Source of the DNA: Bacteroidota bacterium
GTDB lineage: Bacteria; Bacteroidota; Bacteroidia; Chitinophagales; Chitinophagaceae
Assembly: GCA_023423405.1 (NCBI GenBank)
Contig: JAFAFR010000023.1
Span: 192,276 to 256,275 of the forward strand
Reading direction: 5' to 3'
Length of the DNA stretch: 64,000 nucleotides
The position numbers and the translations under genes were made by a program. The notes beneath the pieces were generated by a model. It worked only from the letters and a program-made list of their open reading frames with translations. It had not been told where the DNA came from and made no database searches. Shown here piece by piece: positions 1-9,079 of this stretch; position 1 is the stretch's first letter; every line of letters starts with the position of its first letter.

Positions 1-1610
1 CTGCAGGGGCGTTGCATCTGTGAAACTGTAGAGGTGGCTGCCGCTGCGATTCACGCCGGTTACTTTCCCGATGGTTTCCCAGTTGCTGCCGCTGGCCGAT
101 CTTTCGACGTTGAAATAATCGTTGTTGATTTCCTCTGCCGTTGTCCAGTTCAACGCCACATCGTCCTGGTTGTTCCGCCTGCCGGTGAAAGAAAGGAAAT
201 TAACGGGTAAGGTCGTAACTGGGTTTACCGATACCAGTGTGATATAACGGGTACTGTTATTCGGGATCATGCCACTGGTAATGCCACTGATGGTTACCCT
301 GGTTCCGCTGACGGAGAGGGTGGGTGTGATCATGGTTGCATTGGTAAAGTCGCCATCGGCGTCTACCAGCACCCGGAGGTGGGAAGCCGTGATGGGATTG
401 GCCTGGATATTAATGTCCAGGGAAAAGGTAGCGGTGTTATTGGTGCGCGTGATTTTCCATTCCCGGTTGATCCGGCTGCTGATGTTCATGCCGGTTGGAT
501 ATTCTGTGCCTCCGGTACCATAGTTTTCTGCCCCATTATTGCCAACCATTATGTGTTGGCCGTTGCCGAAATTGCCTGTATTTGCTGCATTGGTGGACTG
601 CAGGGTGGAGAGATAGAGACGCGTGCCATCGTCGCTGGTACGGGATTGTTTTTGGTTGAGGCCTGCATTGTCGTCGCGCCCAATCCCGATCACCTGGTTG
701 TGATAGGCTGGCCCGTTTGATGCATCCCAAACTGTGGCGCCTGCGGAAGAAAGATAGTCGCCATCCGCGCCTCCTGCGGAATTGTCGAGCGTCTTCCCGT
801 ATTTAATGGCCAGGTAGGATTCGATCTGGTTCCGCTGGGTGGCGTCGAGGCTGCTGTTGATGACAATCAGTTCGGCGAGGTAACCCGTAAAAGGGCTGTT
901 GTTGGCATCGCCCGATGTTTCGTTGTCGCCTACATAGAAGAGTCCACCGACACCGGTATAGTTGGTGAAAGTATTGTCGGACGCTGCCTGTCTTCCGTTG
1001 ATCATTACAGCCTGACGCAGGTTGGAGTTCTGTCCATAGGATGCGGTACTGCCGGAATTGAAACCCCGATGTTTACGGTATTCACCGGAAGGTCGGTGGC
1101 TGTGGAAACAGAAAGGCGATTGGAGGTAGTGACATCCAGGTCCACTGCCGTTGAGCCGGCGTAGTTGGAAGAATAGGAGATGCGGTTCAGACCGCTCGTG
1201 CCCTGGTAAAACAGCCAGTCGAAATCATTTGCATCCAGGTCCTGGTACACGAGGTAAATATTTACGTTGGAATATGTAGTACCGGTAGGGAATAGGCCGC
1301 TCGTATTGATGGTGGCCATATGGCTGTTGCCGAAAGAAATAACCGGGTTGTAGTTAAAAGCATTGGTGCTTCCATTGAGATAGGTGGGCTTGGAAGCATT
1401 TGCTGTTTGACGAAGATGCAATGAGTTGCTGCTTCCATCATTCCATTGTTGCACCGATTGCCCGCTGGCATTAACGAGAGTGGTACCGTTATTTTGATAA
1501 ACACTGGCATTGGCTTTGATCCAAAAGCGCGGAGCCACACCGGACCCTCCCGGAGTTTGGGCTGCTGCATACAAAGGCAACAGGGCAAGGGCCACAAAAA
1601 GGTTTTTCAT
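1..1610 (-). pseudogene. Large secreted surface protein, frameshifted and 3'-truncated by the window edge
   Basis: The reading frame starts at the ATG at 1610 with a signal peptide (MKNLFVALALLPLYAAAQ) and continues to about 1067, where it runs into a stop at 1005. The same protein clearly continues in the next frame, open to position 1. That second frame holds a lectin/LamG-like region (SGYLAEL-type segment followed by IESYLAIKYG), then REWKITRT and the Bacteroidota segment LPVNFLSF...LNWTTAEEINNDYFNVERS, typical of DUF8202-type regions that precede type IX secretion sorting domains. The two frames join at a C-run on the + strand (1064-1067): five instead of four bases would restore one frame. 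This is a one-base deletion or a homopolymer error. The function is probably a cell-surface or secreted adhesin/glycan-associated protein; the exact role is unknown. Confidence 0.72.
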
Positions 1611-1865
1611 CTGCTGGATTTCTTGAATTGCTGAGAACACTTAATACGCAAACTGTTGAGTTTTAGTATATATTCTCATCCACATAAAGAAATTACCCAG
1701 ATTCCGTGAGCAATAATTAACGGGTGTGCCTTGCTGTTAGGTTGGCACGGGTCAATTTTTGTATGGATTGCCGGACGGCCTGCAATGAACAAACGGCTGT
1801 TTAAACTGTTAAAGTAGGCAATGCTGTGGCCAACGATTTCGGCCCGGTTTTTAATCCTGTTTGAT

Positions 1866-2357
1866 ATGGCTATAGAAAAAGCGATCCTCGCGGGCGGCTG
1901 TTTTTGGGGAATGGAAGAATTGATCCGCGCGCTTCCGGGCGTGATCGGTACGGTAGTGGGTTATACCGGTGGTGAGGTAAAGAATGCTACCTATCGCAAT
2001 CATGGCAGCCATGCCGAAGCCATTGCCATCGACTTCGATCCTGCGCAGCTCTCTTATAAGAAGTTGCTGGAGTTCTTTTTCCAGATCCACGATCCCACCA
2101 CCCGGAACCGTCAGGGCAACGATATCGGCACCTCCTATCGCTCAGCTATTTTTTATCTTGATCCGGAGCAGAAAAAAACAGCCGGGGAACTGATCGCCGC
2201 CATGAATGCATCGGGCAAATGGCCGGGCCCTATCGTTACGGAGCTGGCGCCGGCAGGTGATTTTTGGGACGCCGAAGAGGAGCACCAGGACTATCTTCGC
2301 AAACATCCCAATGGCTATACCTGCCACTGGGTACGTCCCAACTGGATGGTATCCTGA
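1866..2357 (+). CDS. msrA: Peptide-methionine (S)-S-oxide reductase MsrA
   Basis: The product reduces methionine-S-sulfoxide in oxidised proteins and free methionine back to methionine using thioredoxin, and is cytoplasmic. The catalytic motif GCFWGME lies at residues 11-17 of the 163-residue product. The family signatures GVIGTVVGYTGG, NRQGNDIGTSYRSAIFY and the C-terminal HQDYLRKHPNGY are all present. A start 45 bases upstream (1821) is possible, but the ATG at 1866 gives the usual MsrA length and places the catalytic loop at its normal distance from the N-terminus. The gene stands alone and converges on the 2H phosphoesterase gene downstream. No MsrB domain is fused to it. Confidence 0.93.
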   Translation: MAIEKAILAGGCFWGMEELIRALPGVIGTVVGYTGGEVKNATYRNHGSHAEAIAIDFDPAQLSYKKLLEFFFQIHDPTTRNRQGNDIGTSYRSAIFYLDPEQKKTAGELIAAMNASGKWPGPIVTELAPAGDFWDAEEEHQDYLRKHPNGYTCHWVRPNWMVS

Positions 2358-2382
2358 AATGGCCAATGTGGAGTTGTTCAAC

Positions 2383-2994
2383 TCAGGGGAACAATTCAAT
2401 TTGCAGCGATTTTTCCGGTTGCCCTAAAAAGGGAAACCTTCGTACTTCCTCGTATGCCTTTGCGCCATAGCGCCTTTTCAACAGGCATATTTCCTGTGCC
2501 AGGAAAGAACCTGAATAACTGGCTTGTTCAAAAGCGCTGGCCATTTTCTGAAACTGCGAGGCCTGCAGCCGGCGTGCAATGGTCAGGTGCGGTTTGCCGG
2601 GGCTTACCTTTTTGGAAGAAGATGGCAACCACGATATAGCTGCCCGGATTTTTTTTATGAATTCCGGCAGGGATGGAGTGGACAGCACGTCGATGAAAAC
2701 CGTGTGTTGCGGAAAGCTGCCAAAGTTTAACAAACGAATCCTGTGGGACCTGTTACAGGCGGCTACCCGTTGCAGTGACTGCAGCAGAGCCGGTTCCCAC
2801 TTTGCAACAGAATCAAACTGCGCAAGGGTAATATGTGGCCGGGCCATGGCCTGCGGCACTGCACAGAAAATGGCCACCTGCCGTTTGATGTGCATGATGC
2901 GTTGCACTTCCTGCTCTGGCGGAGCAATGATGAGCAGGTAAGTGTAAAGGGGATTCTGCTCCAGTAGACTTTGTATGGCTTCGTCCCGAACCAC
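2383..2994 (-). CDS. 2H phosphoesterase / 2'-5' RNA ligase-like protein
   Basis: The protein has the two HxT/S motifs that define the 2H phosphoesterase superfamily: PHITLAQF and, about 85 residues later, PHLTIARRL. Members include LigT, ThpR and 2',3'-cyclic phosphodiesterases acting on RNA ends or small cyclic nucleotides. The spacing and total length (about 203 residues from a GTG at 2994) fit. An ATG at 3081 is in frame but would overlap the start of the divergent yegP-like gene and add a hydrophobic N-terminus atypical of the family, so GTG is preferred with moderate confidence. The true substrate cannot be told from sequence. Confidence 0.8.
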   Translation of the reverse strand: MVRDEAIQSLLEQNPLYTYLLIIAPPEQEVQRIMHIKRQVAIFCAVPQAMARPHITLAQFDSVAKWEPALLQSLQRVAACNRSHRIRLLNFGSFPQHTVFIDVLSTPSLPEFIKKIRAAISWLPSSSKKVSPGKPHLTIARRLQASQFQKMASAFEQASYSGSFLAQEICLLKRRYGAKAYEEVRRFPFLGQPEKSLQIELFP

Positions 2995-3001
2995 CCTGAA
3001 A

Positions 3002-3022
3002 ATTACTAAAATAATTAGTAAT
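3002..3022. promoter_or_regulatory. Inverted repeat in divergent intergenic region
   Basis: ATTACTAA at 3002-3009 is repeated as its exact reverse complement at 3015-3022 with a 5-base spacer. It sits between the divergent 2H phosphoesterase and yegP-like genes, about 50 bases upstream of the latter. The AT-rich context and dyad symmetry suggest an operator, but no matching regulator is seen nearby. TATATTCG at about 3048, close to the TAnnTTTG -7 box, may serve the yegP-like gene. Confidence 0.3.
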
Positions 3023-3071
3023 GTCAAACCACCTTCATTCCTTATATTCGGATGACATAAAACCAACCGCC

Positions 3072-3395
3072 ATGGGAACATTTGTTTTTAAGTCGACCGA
3101 AGCCGGTTTTCGTTTCAACCTGAAAGCCGACAATGGCCAGGTTATCCTCACCAGCGAAACGTACACTACCAAAGCTGCCTGCCAAAATGGTATTGAATCT
3201 GTGAAAACCAATGCGGGCGAGGATGGGAATTACGACCGTCTCACCGCTTCCGACGGAAAATTTTATTTTAACCTGAAGGCTGCCAACAGGCAGGTGATCG
3301 GTACCAGCCAGATGTATGAATCGGCTGCAGGTCGCGATAACGGCATTGAGTCGGTGAAAACAAATGCACCCCAGGCCGGCGTGGTAGAAGAGTAG
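3072..3395 (+). CDS. YegP-type protein with two DUF1508 repeats
   Basis: The 107-residue product is built from two copies of the DUF1508 module. The first runs from FVFKSTEAGFRFNLKADNG to GIESVKTNAG, the second from FYFNLKAANRQVIGTSQ to GIESVKTNAP, so each carries the FxLKAxNxQVIxxSxxY...GIxSVK core. The family is small, soluble and widespread; its role is unproven although it is often linked to stress. The ATG at 3072 is chosen over 3021 because family members begin directly with M-G-x-F-x-F-K. The gene is monocistronic and converges on the cold-shock-domain gene. Confidence 0.88.
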   Translation: MGTFVFKSTEAGFRFNLKADNGQVILTSETYTTKAACQNGIESVKTNAGEDGNYDRLTASDGKFYFNLKAANRQVIGTSQMYESAAGRDNGIESVKTNAPQAGVVEE

Positions 3396-3435
3396 GTGCG
3401 CGTTCCGCGCGGGGATGTGGGGTGCTGCGTTGATG

Positions 3436-3894
3436 TTAGGCCTGGCCCTGGCTAACCGCTGAAACGTTCACCGCGGTTAAACCGCGCGGTCCCTTTTCTA
3501 TTTCAAAAGCCACGTTCAGGCCTTCTTTTAGTTGCACGGCGCTTGACGACTGGTGCACAAAAATGCGCTGACCAAATCGTTCTTCCTCGATGAAGCCGAA
3601 TCCTTTTCCTTCGTTGAAGAAGCTGACAACGCCCTTGCGGATGTGCGCATCGGGTTCGTCACCCGTTTGCTTGGGCACACCGATCACAATAGAATCCGGA
3701 TCTATTTCTACTTTCTTGGATGGATCCGGCGGAATCGGGCTCAGGTTACCGTTCTCATCGAGATAGACCATCATCTCATCGAGACTTTTCCCTTTCACCG
3801 CAGCTTCTTTGCGTTGCAGTTTTTGTTCCTCCTTCTTTTTCCTTGCTTCTTTCTTTTTATTTTCTCTTTCTTTTTTATTCCAGCTTGTTGCCAT
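3436..3894 (-). CDS. Cold-shock-domain RNA-binding protein with basic N-terminal tail
   Basis: The C-terminal half is a cold-shock domain: RKGVVSFFNEGKGFGFIEEE contains RNP1 (KGFGFI), and RIFVHQSS is RNP2. The N-terminal 35 residues are an unusual lysine/glutamate-rich coil (KKERENKKKEARKKKEEQK), followed by a spacer with DENGNLSPIPPDPS. The domain binds single-stranded RNA or DNA and probably acts as an RNA chaperone; the charged tail likely increases nucleic-acid affinity. At 152 residues it is twice the size of CspA. This long form with a basic tail is common in Bacteroidota. The mRNA leader may be long, as in many cold-shock genes (see the candidate -7 box at 4022). Confidence 0.9.
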   Translation of the reverse strand: MATSWNKKERENKKKEARKKKEEQKLQRKEAAVKGKSLDEMMVYLDENGNLSPIPPDPSKKVEIDPDSIVIGVPKQTGDEPDAHIRKGVVSFFNEGKGFGFIEEERFGQRIFVHQSSSAVQLKEGLNVAFEIEKGPRGLTAVNVSAVSQGQA

Positions 3895-4021
3895 TTCCGG
3901 TTTTTGTGGGTGCGTGATGAAATGCAGGTTCGCTAACGCAGGTCCTGTATGGGAACAGGCAGAGCCAACCAGTAAAATTGAAGAAAATGCGTTTTACAGG
4001 CGCGAAACCCGGTGGACAGCA

Positions 4022-4029
4022 CAAAGATA
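4022..4029 (-). promoter_or_regulatory. Candidate -7 box for the cold-shock-domain gene
   Basis: Read on the minus strand this is TATCTTTG, an exact match to the Bacteroidota -7 consensus TAnnTTTG. It lies about 130 bases upstream of the start at 3894, which would give a long leader. I see no good TTG at the -33 position, so support is partial. The rest of 3895-4207 holds no gene. Confidence 0.35.
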
Positions 4030-4146
4030 AGGATTTATAGCGGGACGGGGTCGAAGGCGGTTCACGGCGCCTGGCTGTCAAAAGGTTAGAAGGTGCGAAT
4101 TGCTAATACAAGCGCATTTATTTATGCTAAAAATAAAAATAATCTT

Positions 4147-4185
4147 TAAATAAGAGTATTTATTTATTCTTATTTAATAGTTTTG
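4147..4185 (+). promoter_or_regulatory. AT-rich inverted repeat plus -7 box upstream of the ATPase gene
   Basis: TAAATAAGA (4147-4155) and its reverse complement TCTTATTTA (4168-4176) form a 9-bp dyad with a 12-base spacer. Immediately downstream, TAGTTTTG (4178-4185) matches TAnnTTTG, 22 bases before the ATG at 4208. The dyad overlaps the expected -33 region, so a repressor could bind there; the upstream TTG element itself is not evident. Confidence 0.4.
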
Positions 4186-4207
4186 ATGGTAATAAGGATA
4201 ATTAATT

Positions 4208-5662
4208 ATGGCCAAATTGCGTCCGGTTTCCGAAGACCTCATCGTCAAGCGCATCCGGCTGGAGAATCCCTGGTGGGAAACCGGCGGCATACCTCCGTTT
4301 TTCGCCGGTCTGAAACGGCGACTCTATTTCGAACAATTGTACCGGCAGGTTACCCTTCTTTCCGTACGCAGGGCCACGGTGCTGATGGGGCCGCGGCGCG
4401 TAGGCAAAACCGTTATGTTGTACCAGGTCATCCAGCAACTGATAAACGATGGCATTTCTTCCCGTAAGATTTGCTTTTTGTCCATCGATGCCCCGATTTA
4501 CAATAACCTGTCGCTCGAAGAACTGCTGGCCTTATGCCGGAAGGCGGTGAATGACGACAACCAGGGCCAGTTGTATGTGATCTTTGATGAGATCCAGTAC
4601 CTGAAAAATTGGGAAGAACACCTGAAGTCGATGGTAGATTTTCACCAGGACATCAGGTTTGTGGTGTCCGGGTCTGCCGCCGCAGCCCTGAAACTAAAAA
4701 GCAATGAATCGGGCGCGGGCCGTTTTTCCGATTTCATGCTGCCTCCGCTGACCTTCTCCGAATACCTGCACCTCAAAGACCTGACCTATCTGTTCCGGAA
4801 AGAAGCGTTCAACTGGACCGGTAGTACACCAAAAATATTTGATGTAACAGACGAATGGGATACCCTGAACGAACATTTTCTGAATTATATCAATTTCGGA
4901 GGTTATCCCGAAGTGATCTTCAATGAAGCGATACAACAGGATCCCGGCCGGTTCATCAGGAGCGATATCATCGACAAGGTTTTATTAAGGGACCTTCCCA
5001 GCCTTTATGGCATCCGGGATGTGCAGGAGTTGAACTCTCTTTTCAATGTAATTGCCTACAATTCGGGCAATGAGTTCAATCTTGAAGGGCTGTCGCAGGA
5101 ATCGGGTGTTGACAAGCAAACCATCCGCAAGTACCTCGAATACCTGGAAGCCGCCTTCCTGATAAAGATCCTCTATCCCGTAGGCGTTAATACCAGGCGA
5201 TTCCAGCGCGACAGCCGGTTTAAGATCTACCTGACCAATCCCAGCATGCGGTGCGCCCTGTTTGCTCCCATCGCTTTTACCGACGATCACTTTGGGCAAA
5301 TGGTGGAAACTGCGATTCTAGCACAATGGCTGCACCGTGGAGATGTTCCGCTGCATTTTGCGGCCTGGACCGGCGGCGAAGTGGACCTTGTTATGGTGAA
5401 GCCCACACAGAAGCCACAGTTCGTTATGGAAGTGAAATGGAGCAACCAGTTTGTGCAGCACCCCGGGAAGTTGCGGTCCCTCATAAGGTATGCAAGGGAA
5501 AACAAGAAGTCCGTCGTTTGGGTTACCAGCATTGATAAAGTTGCACACACTTTGTTCGACGGCATTCATTTTTGTTTTCTGCCAGCGGCCGCTTACTGTT
5601 TTTCTATTGGCAACATGAGTTTTCTTAACAACGGGCAAAACAAGTATGCCTCCTGGCAATAA
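4208..5662 (+). CDS. AAA family ATPase with C-terminal DUF4143 domain
   Basis: The 484-residue product has an N-terminal AAA_14-type ATPase domain with Walker A GPRRVGKT (about residues 62-69), Walker B YVIFDEIQ and a sensor-like RFVVSGSAAAAL. The second half has the DUF4143 features: LEYLEAAFLIKILYPVG, KIYLTNPSMRCAL and GGEVDLVMVKPTQKPQFVMEVKWS. The last segment resembles the E-V-K strand of a PD-(D/E)xK nuclease fold. Such ATPases are common, often mobile and functionally uncharacterised. The stop lies 8 bases before the epimerase start, so the two are probably co-transcribed, though no functional link is known. Confidence 0.85.
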   Translation: MAKLRPVSEDLIVKRIRLENPWWETGGIPPFFAGLKRRLYFEQLYRQVTLLSVRRATVLMGPRRVGKTVMLYQVIQQLINDGISSRKICFLSIDAPIYNNLSLEELLALCRKAVNDDNQGQLYVIFDEIQYLKNWEEHLKSMVDFHQDIRFVVSGSAAAALKLKSNESGAGRFSDFMLPPLTFSEYLHLKDLTYLFRKEAFNWTGSTPKIFDVTDEWDTLNEHFLNYINFGGYPEVIFNEAIQQDPGRFIRSDIIDKVLLRDLPSLYGIRDVQELNSLFNVIAYNSGNEFNLEGLSQESGVDKQTIRKYLEYLEAAFLIKILYPVGVNTRRFQRDSRFKIYLTNPSMRCALFAPIAFTDDHFGQMVETAILAQWLHRGDVPLHFAAWTGGEVDLVMVKPTQKPQFVMEVKWSNQFVQHPGKLRSLIRYARENKKSVVWVTSIDKVAHTLFDGIHFCFLPAAAYCFSIGNMSFLNNGQNKYASWQ

Positions 5663-5670
5663 ATAATGAA

Positions 5671-6867
5671 ATGAAAACCCTTCCCGATCAATTGTATGTT
5701 CAATGGGAGAATGCCCTGCAGGAGATCCTGCGCTGGTGGCAGGTCCATGCGCCCGATGAAAGCCGGGGCGGCTTTGCAGGCCGGATCGATAATGACAATT
5801 GCGTTGACGCAGATGCGCCGAAAGGAGCGGTATTGCACGCACGCATCCTGTGGACCTTTGCGGCGGCGGCCCGGCGGTTCGGCGATGCATCTTTTTTCGA
5901 AACCGCCGCCCTTGCCTGGAATTACCTGCACGATCATTTCATAGACCGCGAACAAGGTGGCGTTTTCTGGAGCCTTCGTGCCAGCGGCGAGGTGCTCGAT
6001 ACAAAAAAGCAGGTATATGCGCAGGCCTTTGCCATCTATGCTTTTGCCGAATACCACCTGGCAACCGGCAATGCCGCTGCCCTGAAGGAGGCCATCGATT
6101 TGTTCAACCTGCTGGAGGCGCACAGTTATGATTCCACGCAGGGCGGTTACCTGGAAGCGCAGGACCGGTACTGGCAGCCACTTCCCGATCTGCGGCTCAG
6201 CGAAAAAGATGCGAATGAACCGAAGTCGATGAACACCCACCTGCATGTGCTGGAAGCCTATGCCAATCTCTTTCGTGCATGGCCGAAACCGCACTTACGG
6301 GAAAGAATAACCGAATTGCTGGAATTGTTTTCCCGCAAAATCATCAACCGTAGCAATGGTCACCTCCATTTGTTTTTTGGCATGGACTGGAAGGTGCAGG
6401 GACAAACCATTTCTTACGGCCACGATATTGAAGCGGCCTGGCTGTTACTGGAAGCTGCAGAGGTGCTGGGCGATCAGGTATGGATCGATACCATGCAGCG
6501 CAATTGCCTGCAGATGGCGCAGGCCGCGGCGGAAGGCCTCGACGCCGACGGCGGCCTCTGGCACGAGTATGACCCCGCGCGCGGGCACCTGCTCCGCGAA
6601 AAGCATTGGTGGCCACAGGCCGAAGCCATGGTAGGCTTTTACGCTGCCTGGGAACAGGACCAGCAGGCACACTGGCTGGAAAAATTGCAGGCAAGCTGGG
6701 CCTTCATTGAAACCTACCTGCTGGACCGGCGTCACGGAGAATGGTATTGGGGTGTCGACGGGCAGCACCGCGTGCTGGCGGGAGAGGATAAAGCGGGTTT
6801 TTGGAAATGCCCTTATCACAATGGCCGCGCCCTGCTTGAACTGCTCAAACGAAAAAAATATCCGTAA
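5671..6867 (+). CDS. AGE-family sugar 2-epimerase (cellobiose 2-epimerase-like)
   Basis: This 398-residue (alpha/alpha)6-barrel enzyme belongs to the N-acylglucosamine/cellobiose 2-epimerase family. Cellobiose epimerase signatures are present: SYGHDIEAAWLLLEAA, EKHWWPQAEAMVGF and FWKCPYHNGRALLE, carrying the histidines that act as general acid/base. It lacks a signal peptide, so it acts in the cytoplasm, turning beta-1,4-linked glucosyl disaccharides into glucosyl-mannose or related products. This fits a role in mannan or cellulose oligosaccharide catabolism. It follows the DUF4143 ATPase gene by 8 bases. N-acylglucosamine epimerase is the main alternative, less likely given the motif details. 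Confidence 0.85.
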   Translation: MKTLPDQLYVQWENALQEILRWWQVHAPDESRGGFAGRIDNDNCVDADAPKGAVLHARILWTFAAAARRFGDASFFETAALAWNYLHDHFIDREQGGVFWSLRASGEVLDTKKQVYAQAFAIYAFAEYHLATGNAAALKEAIDLFNLLEAHSYDSTQGGYLEAQDRYWQPLPDLRLSEKDANEPKSMNTHLHVLEAYANLFRAWPKPHLRERITELLELFSRKIINRSNGHLHLFFGMDWKVQGQTISYGHDIEAAWLLLEAAEVLGDQVWIDTMQRNCLQMAQAAAEGLDADGGLWHEYDPARGHLLREKHWWPQAEAMVGFYAAWEQDQQAHWLEKLQASWAFIETYLLDRRHGEWYWGVDGQHRVLAGEDKAGFWKCPYHNGRALLELLKRKKYP

Positions 6868-7011
6868 CGAACCCCAGCAGTACACAGGGATGCCAGGTGA
6901 TCCTGTTGTACCGCGGCTGCCGGGTCCGGTGGGTTTCCGGGAAAATATAAATATATACCCCGACTTTTGGGAACGGTAACCCATTACAATCAACCGTCAA
7001 AAGTATTGCCA

Positions 7012-7482
7012 ATGAACCGGTTTTGGAAGGCGGTGCTGCTCACCACATTGGTGGCAGGAACGCTCGATATTGTTGCAGCGCACGTTCATCAATTCATTCG
7101 GACCGGCATATTTCCCCAGAGGATATTTTATGCTATTGCCGGCGGCGCCATAGGACTGGAAAAAGCCTATTCCGGTGGCGCGGCCGTCCTTTTGCTGGGT
7201 ATTTTTATTCACTATTTCATTGCCTTCTCTTTTACGTTGCTTTTTTTCCTGGCATATCCCGTAGTAAAAAAACTGTCTCAGCATAAGATCCTGAATGGCG
7301 TTTTATATGCAGTATTTGTTCAGTGCGTTATGACCTTTATTGTTTTGCCACTTACCGCTTTACCGCACCGGCCATTCGTATTCTCCGATACGCTGGTAGC
7401 GGCTCTGATACTGATGGTGGCATTTGCTTTGCCGATATCGTTGATGACGGAGAAATATTACAGGCAGGCATTCGACACCTAA
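7012..7482 (+). CDS. Small integral membrane protein, about four TM helices
   Basis: The 156-residue product has hydrophobic segments near residues 5-25 (AVLLTTLVAGTLDIVAA), 60-85, 97-120 and 125-145. The N-terminal pattern TLVAGTLDIVAA resembles DUF1440/YagU-like membrane proteins, but I do not assign it firmly. The ATG at 7012 is preferred over 6967 because it starts the protein directly before the first helix with a basic residue nearby. The gene lies 145 bases after the epimerase and converges on the GH27 gene. Function unknown. Confidence 0.7.
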   Translation: MNRFWKAVLLTTLVAGTLDIVAAHVHQFIRTGIFPQRIFYAIAGGAIGLEKAYSGGAAVLLLGIFIHYFIAFSFTLLFFLAYPVVKKLSQHKILNGVLYAVFVQCVMTFIVLPLTALPHRPFVFSDTLVAALILMVAFALPISLMTEKYYRQAFDT

Positions 7483-7558
7483 ACTGTACCTGATCCGGGT
7501 TTGGGCGCGCAGGGCTGCACATCGGAGCGCATCCATGGAATTTGCCGGCGGCACCGGT

Positions 7559-8899
7559 TTATTGTTTCAGGCTGTACAGTTTGGATCCGTGTGCGGGAAG
7601 GGTAACGTTAATACTGTTTGCCACAGCCTTTTCCATTTTGCCTGTCCACATGTCTTCGATCCTGCTTGTCTTTTGAATACCCAGGTCGGGCAACGGGACA
7701 GAAATGCCAGCCGGTTGGTCAGACAGATTGATCAGGGCCAGGTAGCGTTCCCCGGTGTTTGGATTGCGGGAGGTTATAGCTGTAACCCCGTTTTTTTGAA
7801 ACAACTGTTTTACATCCGTGCTTTCGCGGTGCATTTTCAGAACGGAACTGTTGGTAAGCAGGGAACTGGTAAAGGAGTTGAGGCTGGGCAGGTCGCCGCC
7901 AAACATCAGCGGAGAGCGAAAAATGGTAAAAAATGTCATCAGGGTATACTGCTCCTCCTTCGTCAGCTGGCTCTGCCTATCTTCACCTCTTTCGCCGCGA
8001 ATGGATATTCTTCCCAGGGGAATCATATCGCAATCGGGCCAGGCGCCTTTTGTTATATAGGGATACCAGTTTTCCGCTATTTTGATCAAATGAGTCAGAT
8101 GAGGCCAGGTGTCCCAAACATCATCGACCATCCGCCACATGTTTGCGTGCGTACTCACATGCGCTGCTTTATCAACAGGCGTTTCCCCGGGTGAAGTGCT
8201 TAACACCATTTTCCGGCCGGTATGGTCAATCGCATTGCGGATGAGGTTTATTTCATCTTCGTGATAAGGCCGTGACAGGTCATCCACTTTTATAAAATCC
8301 ACGCCCCAGGATGCATACAGGTCCAGCAACGAATTGTAGTATTCCTGCGCCCCTTTCCTCGTTGCAACGACCGTGTAATTATCTTTCAGCCATTGGCATT
8401 GCATTTCGGTTGTATAGATCTGGTCGGCCGTAACATCCGTTCCCTTCACGGGCATTTTCTTTTCAACAGCAAGTTTTGGAACACCGCGCATAATGTGGAT
8501 GCCAAATTTCAGTCCCTTACTGTGTATGTAATCGGCTAAAGCTTTAAATCCTACGCCTCCGGCAGCCGACGGAAAACGATTGGTGGCAGGCAGGTATCGT
8601 CCGTATTCATCTATTACATAATGAGGGTCTTTTTCATTGTAACCACCGGCTTTGTCGTTTTCCACAAACCAGCGGATATCCACCACTATGTATTTCCAAC
8701 CGTATTTCCTGAGATTTTTGGACATATAGTCGGCGTTGGCTTTTACTTCCGCTTCCGTTACAGTGGGGCCGTAGCAATCCCAGCTGTTCCAGCCCATTGG
8801 AGGTGTTTGCGCCCATTGTTTGAAATCCTGTTGTGCATACACGCAGGAACAAAACCACAATTGAAATAATAACACGACCGGGAGCATTAATCTTTTCAT
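7559..8899 (-). CDS. Secreted GH27 alpha-galactosidase
   Basis: A signal peptide (MKRLMLPVVLLFQLWFCSCVYAQ) precedes the GH27 barrel. The N-terminal family signature QTPPMGWNSWDCYG is followed by YIVVDIRW and KFGIHIMRG. The nucleophile motif is DFIKVDD (Asp at about residue 206), and the acid/base lies in WRMVDDVWDTW (about residue 259-260). The C-terminus forms the usual beta-sandwich. The enzyme removes terminal alpha-galactose (or beta-L-arabinopyranose, which some family members prefer) from plant polysaccharides in the periplasm or outside. It is divergent from the GH127 gene, so the two may share a 180-base control region. Arabinogalactan side chains are a plausible joint substrate. Confidence 0.92.
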   Translation of the reverse strand: MKRLMLPVVLLFQLWFCSCVYAQQDFKQWAQTPPMGWNSWDCYGPTVTEAEVKANADYMSKNLRKYGWKYIVVDIRWFVENDKAGGYNEKDPHYVIDEYGRYLPATNRFPSAAGGVGFKALADYIHSKGLKFGIHIMRGVPKLAVEKKMPVKGTDVTADQIYTTEMQCQWLKDNYTVVATRKGAQEYYNSLLDLYASWGVDFIKVDDLSRPYHEDEINLIRNAIDHTGRKMVLSTSPGETPVDKAAHVSTHANMWRMVDDVWDTWPHLTHLIKIAENWYPYITKGAWPDCDMIPLGRISIRGERGEDRQSQLTKEEQYTLMTFFTIFRSPLMFGGDLPSLNSFTSSLLTNSSVLKMHRESTDVKQLFQKNGVTAITSRNPNTGERYLALINLSDQPAGISVPLPDLGIQKTSRIEDMWTGKMEKAVANSINVTLPAHGSKLYSLKQ

Positions 8900-9079
8900 C
8901 TAACCTGTTTAACGTTTTTGTAGTGATACCAAAGCACGCATCTGCCCTGCAATTTCACGGGAAAGCAGTTTATATGTAAAAATGACACTTTTTGTTTAAT
9001 TTCCGACATGCAATGCCGGAGGAGGTGGTTATCTTATCAACCGGATCGTATACGATAGAAAGAGTATAACCCTGAAAAT

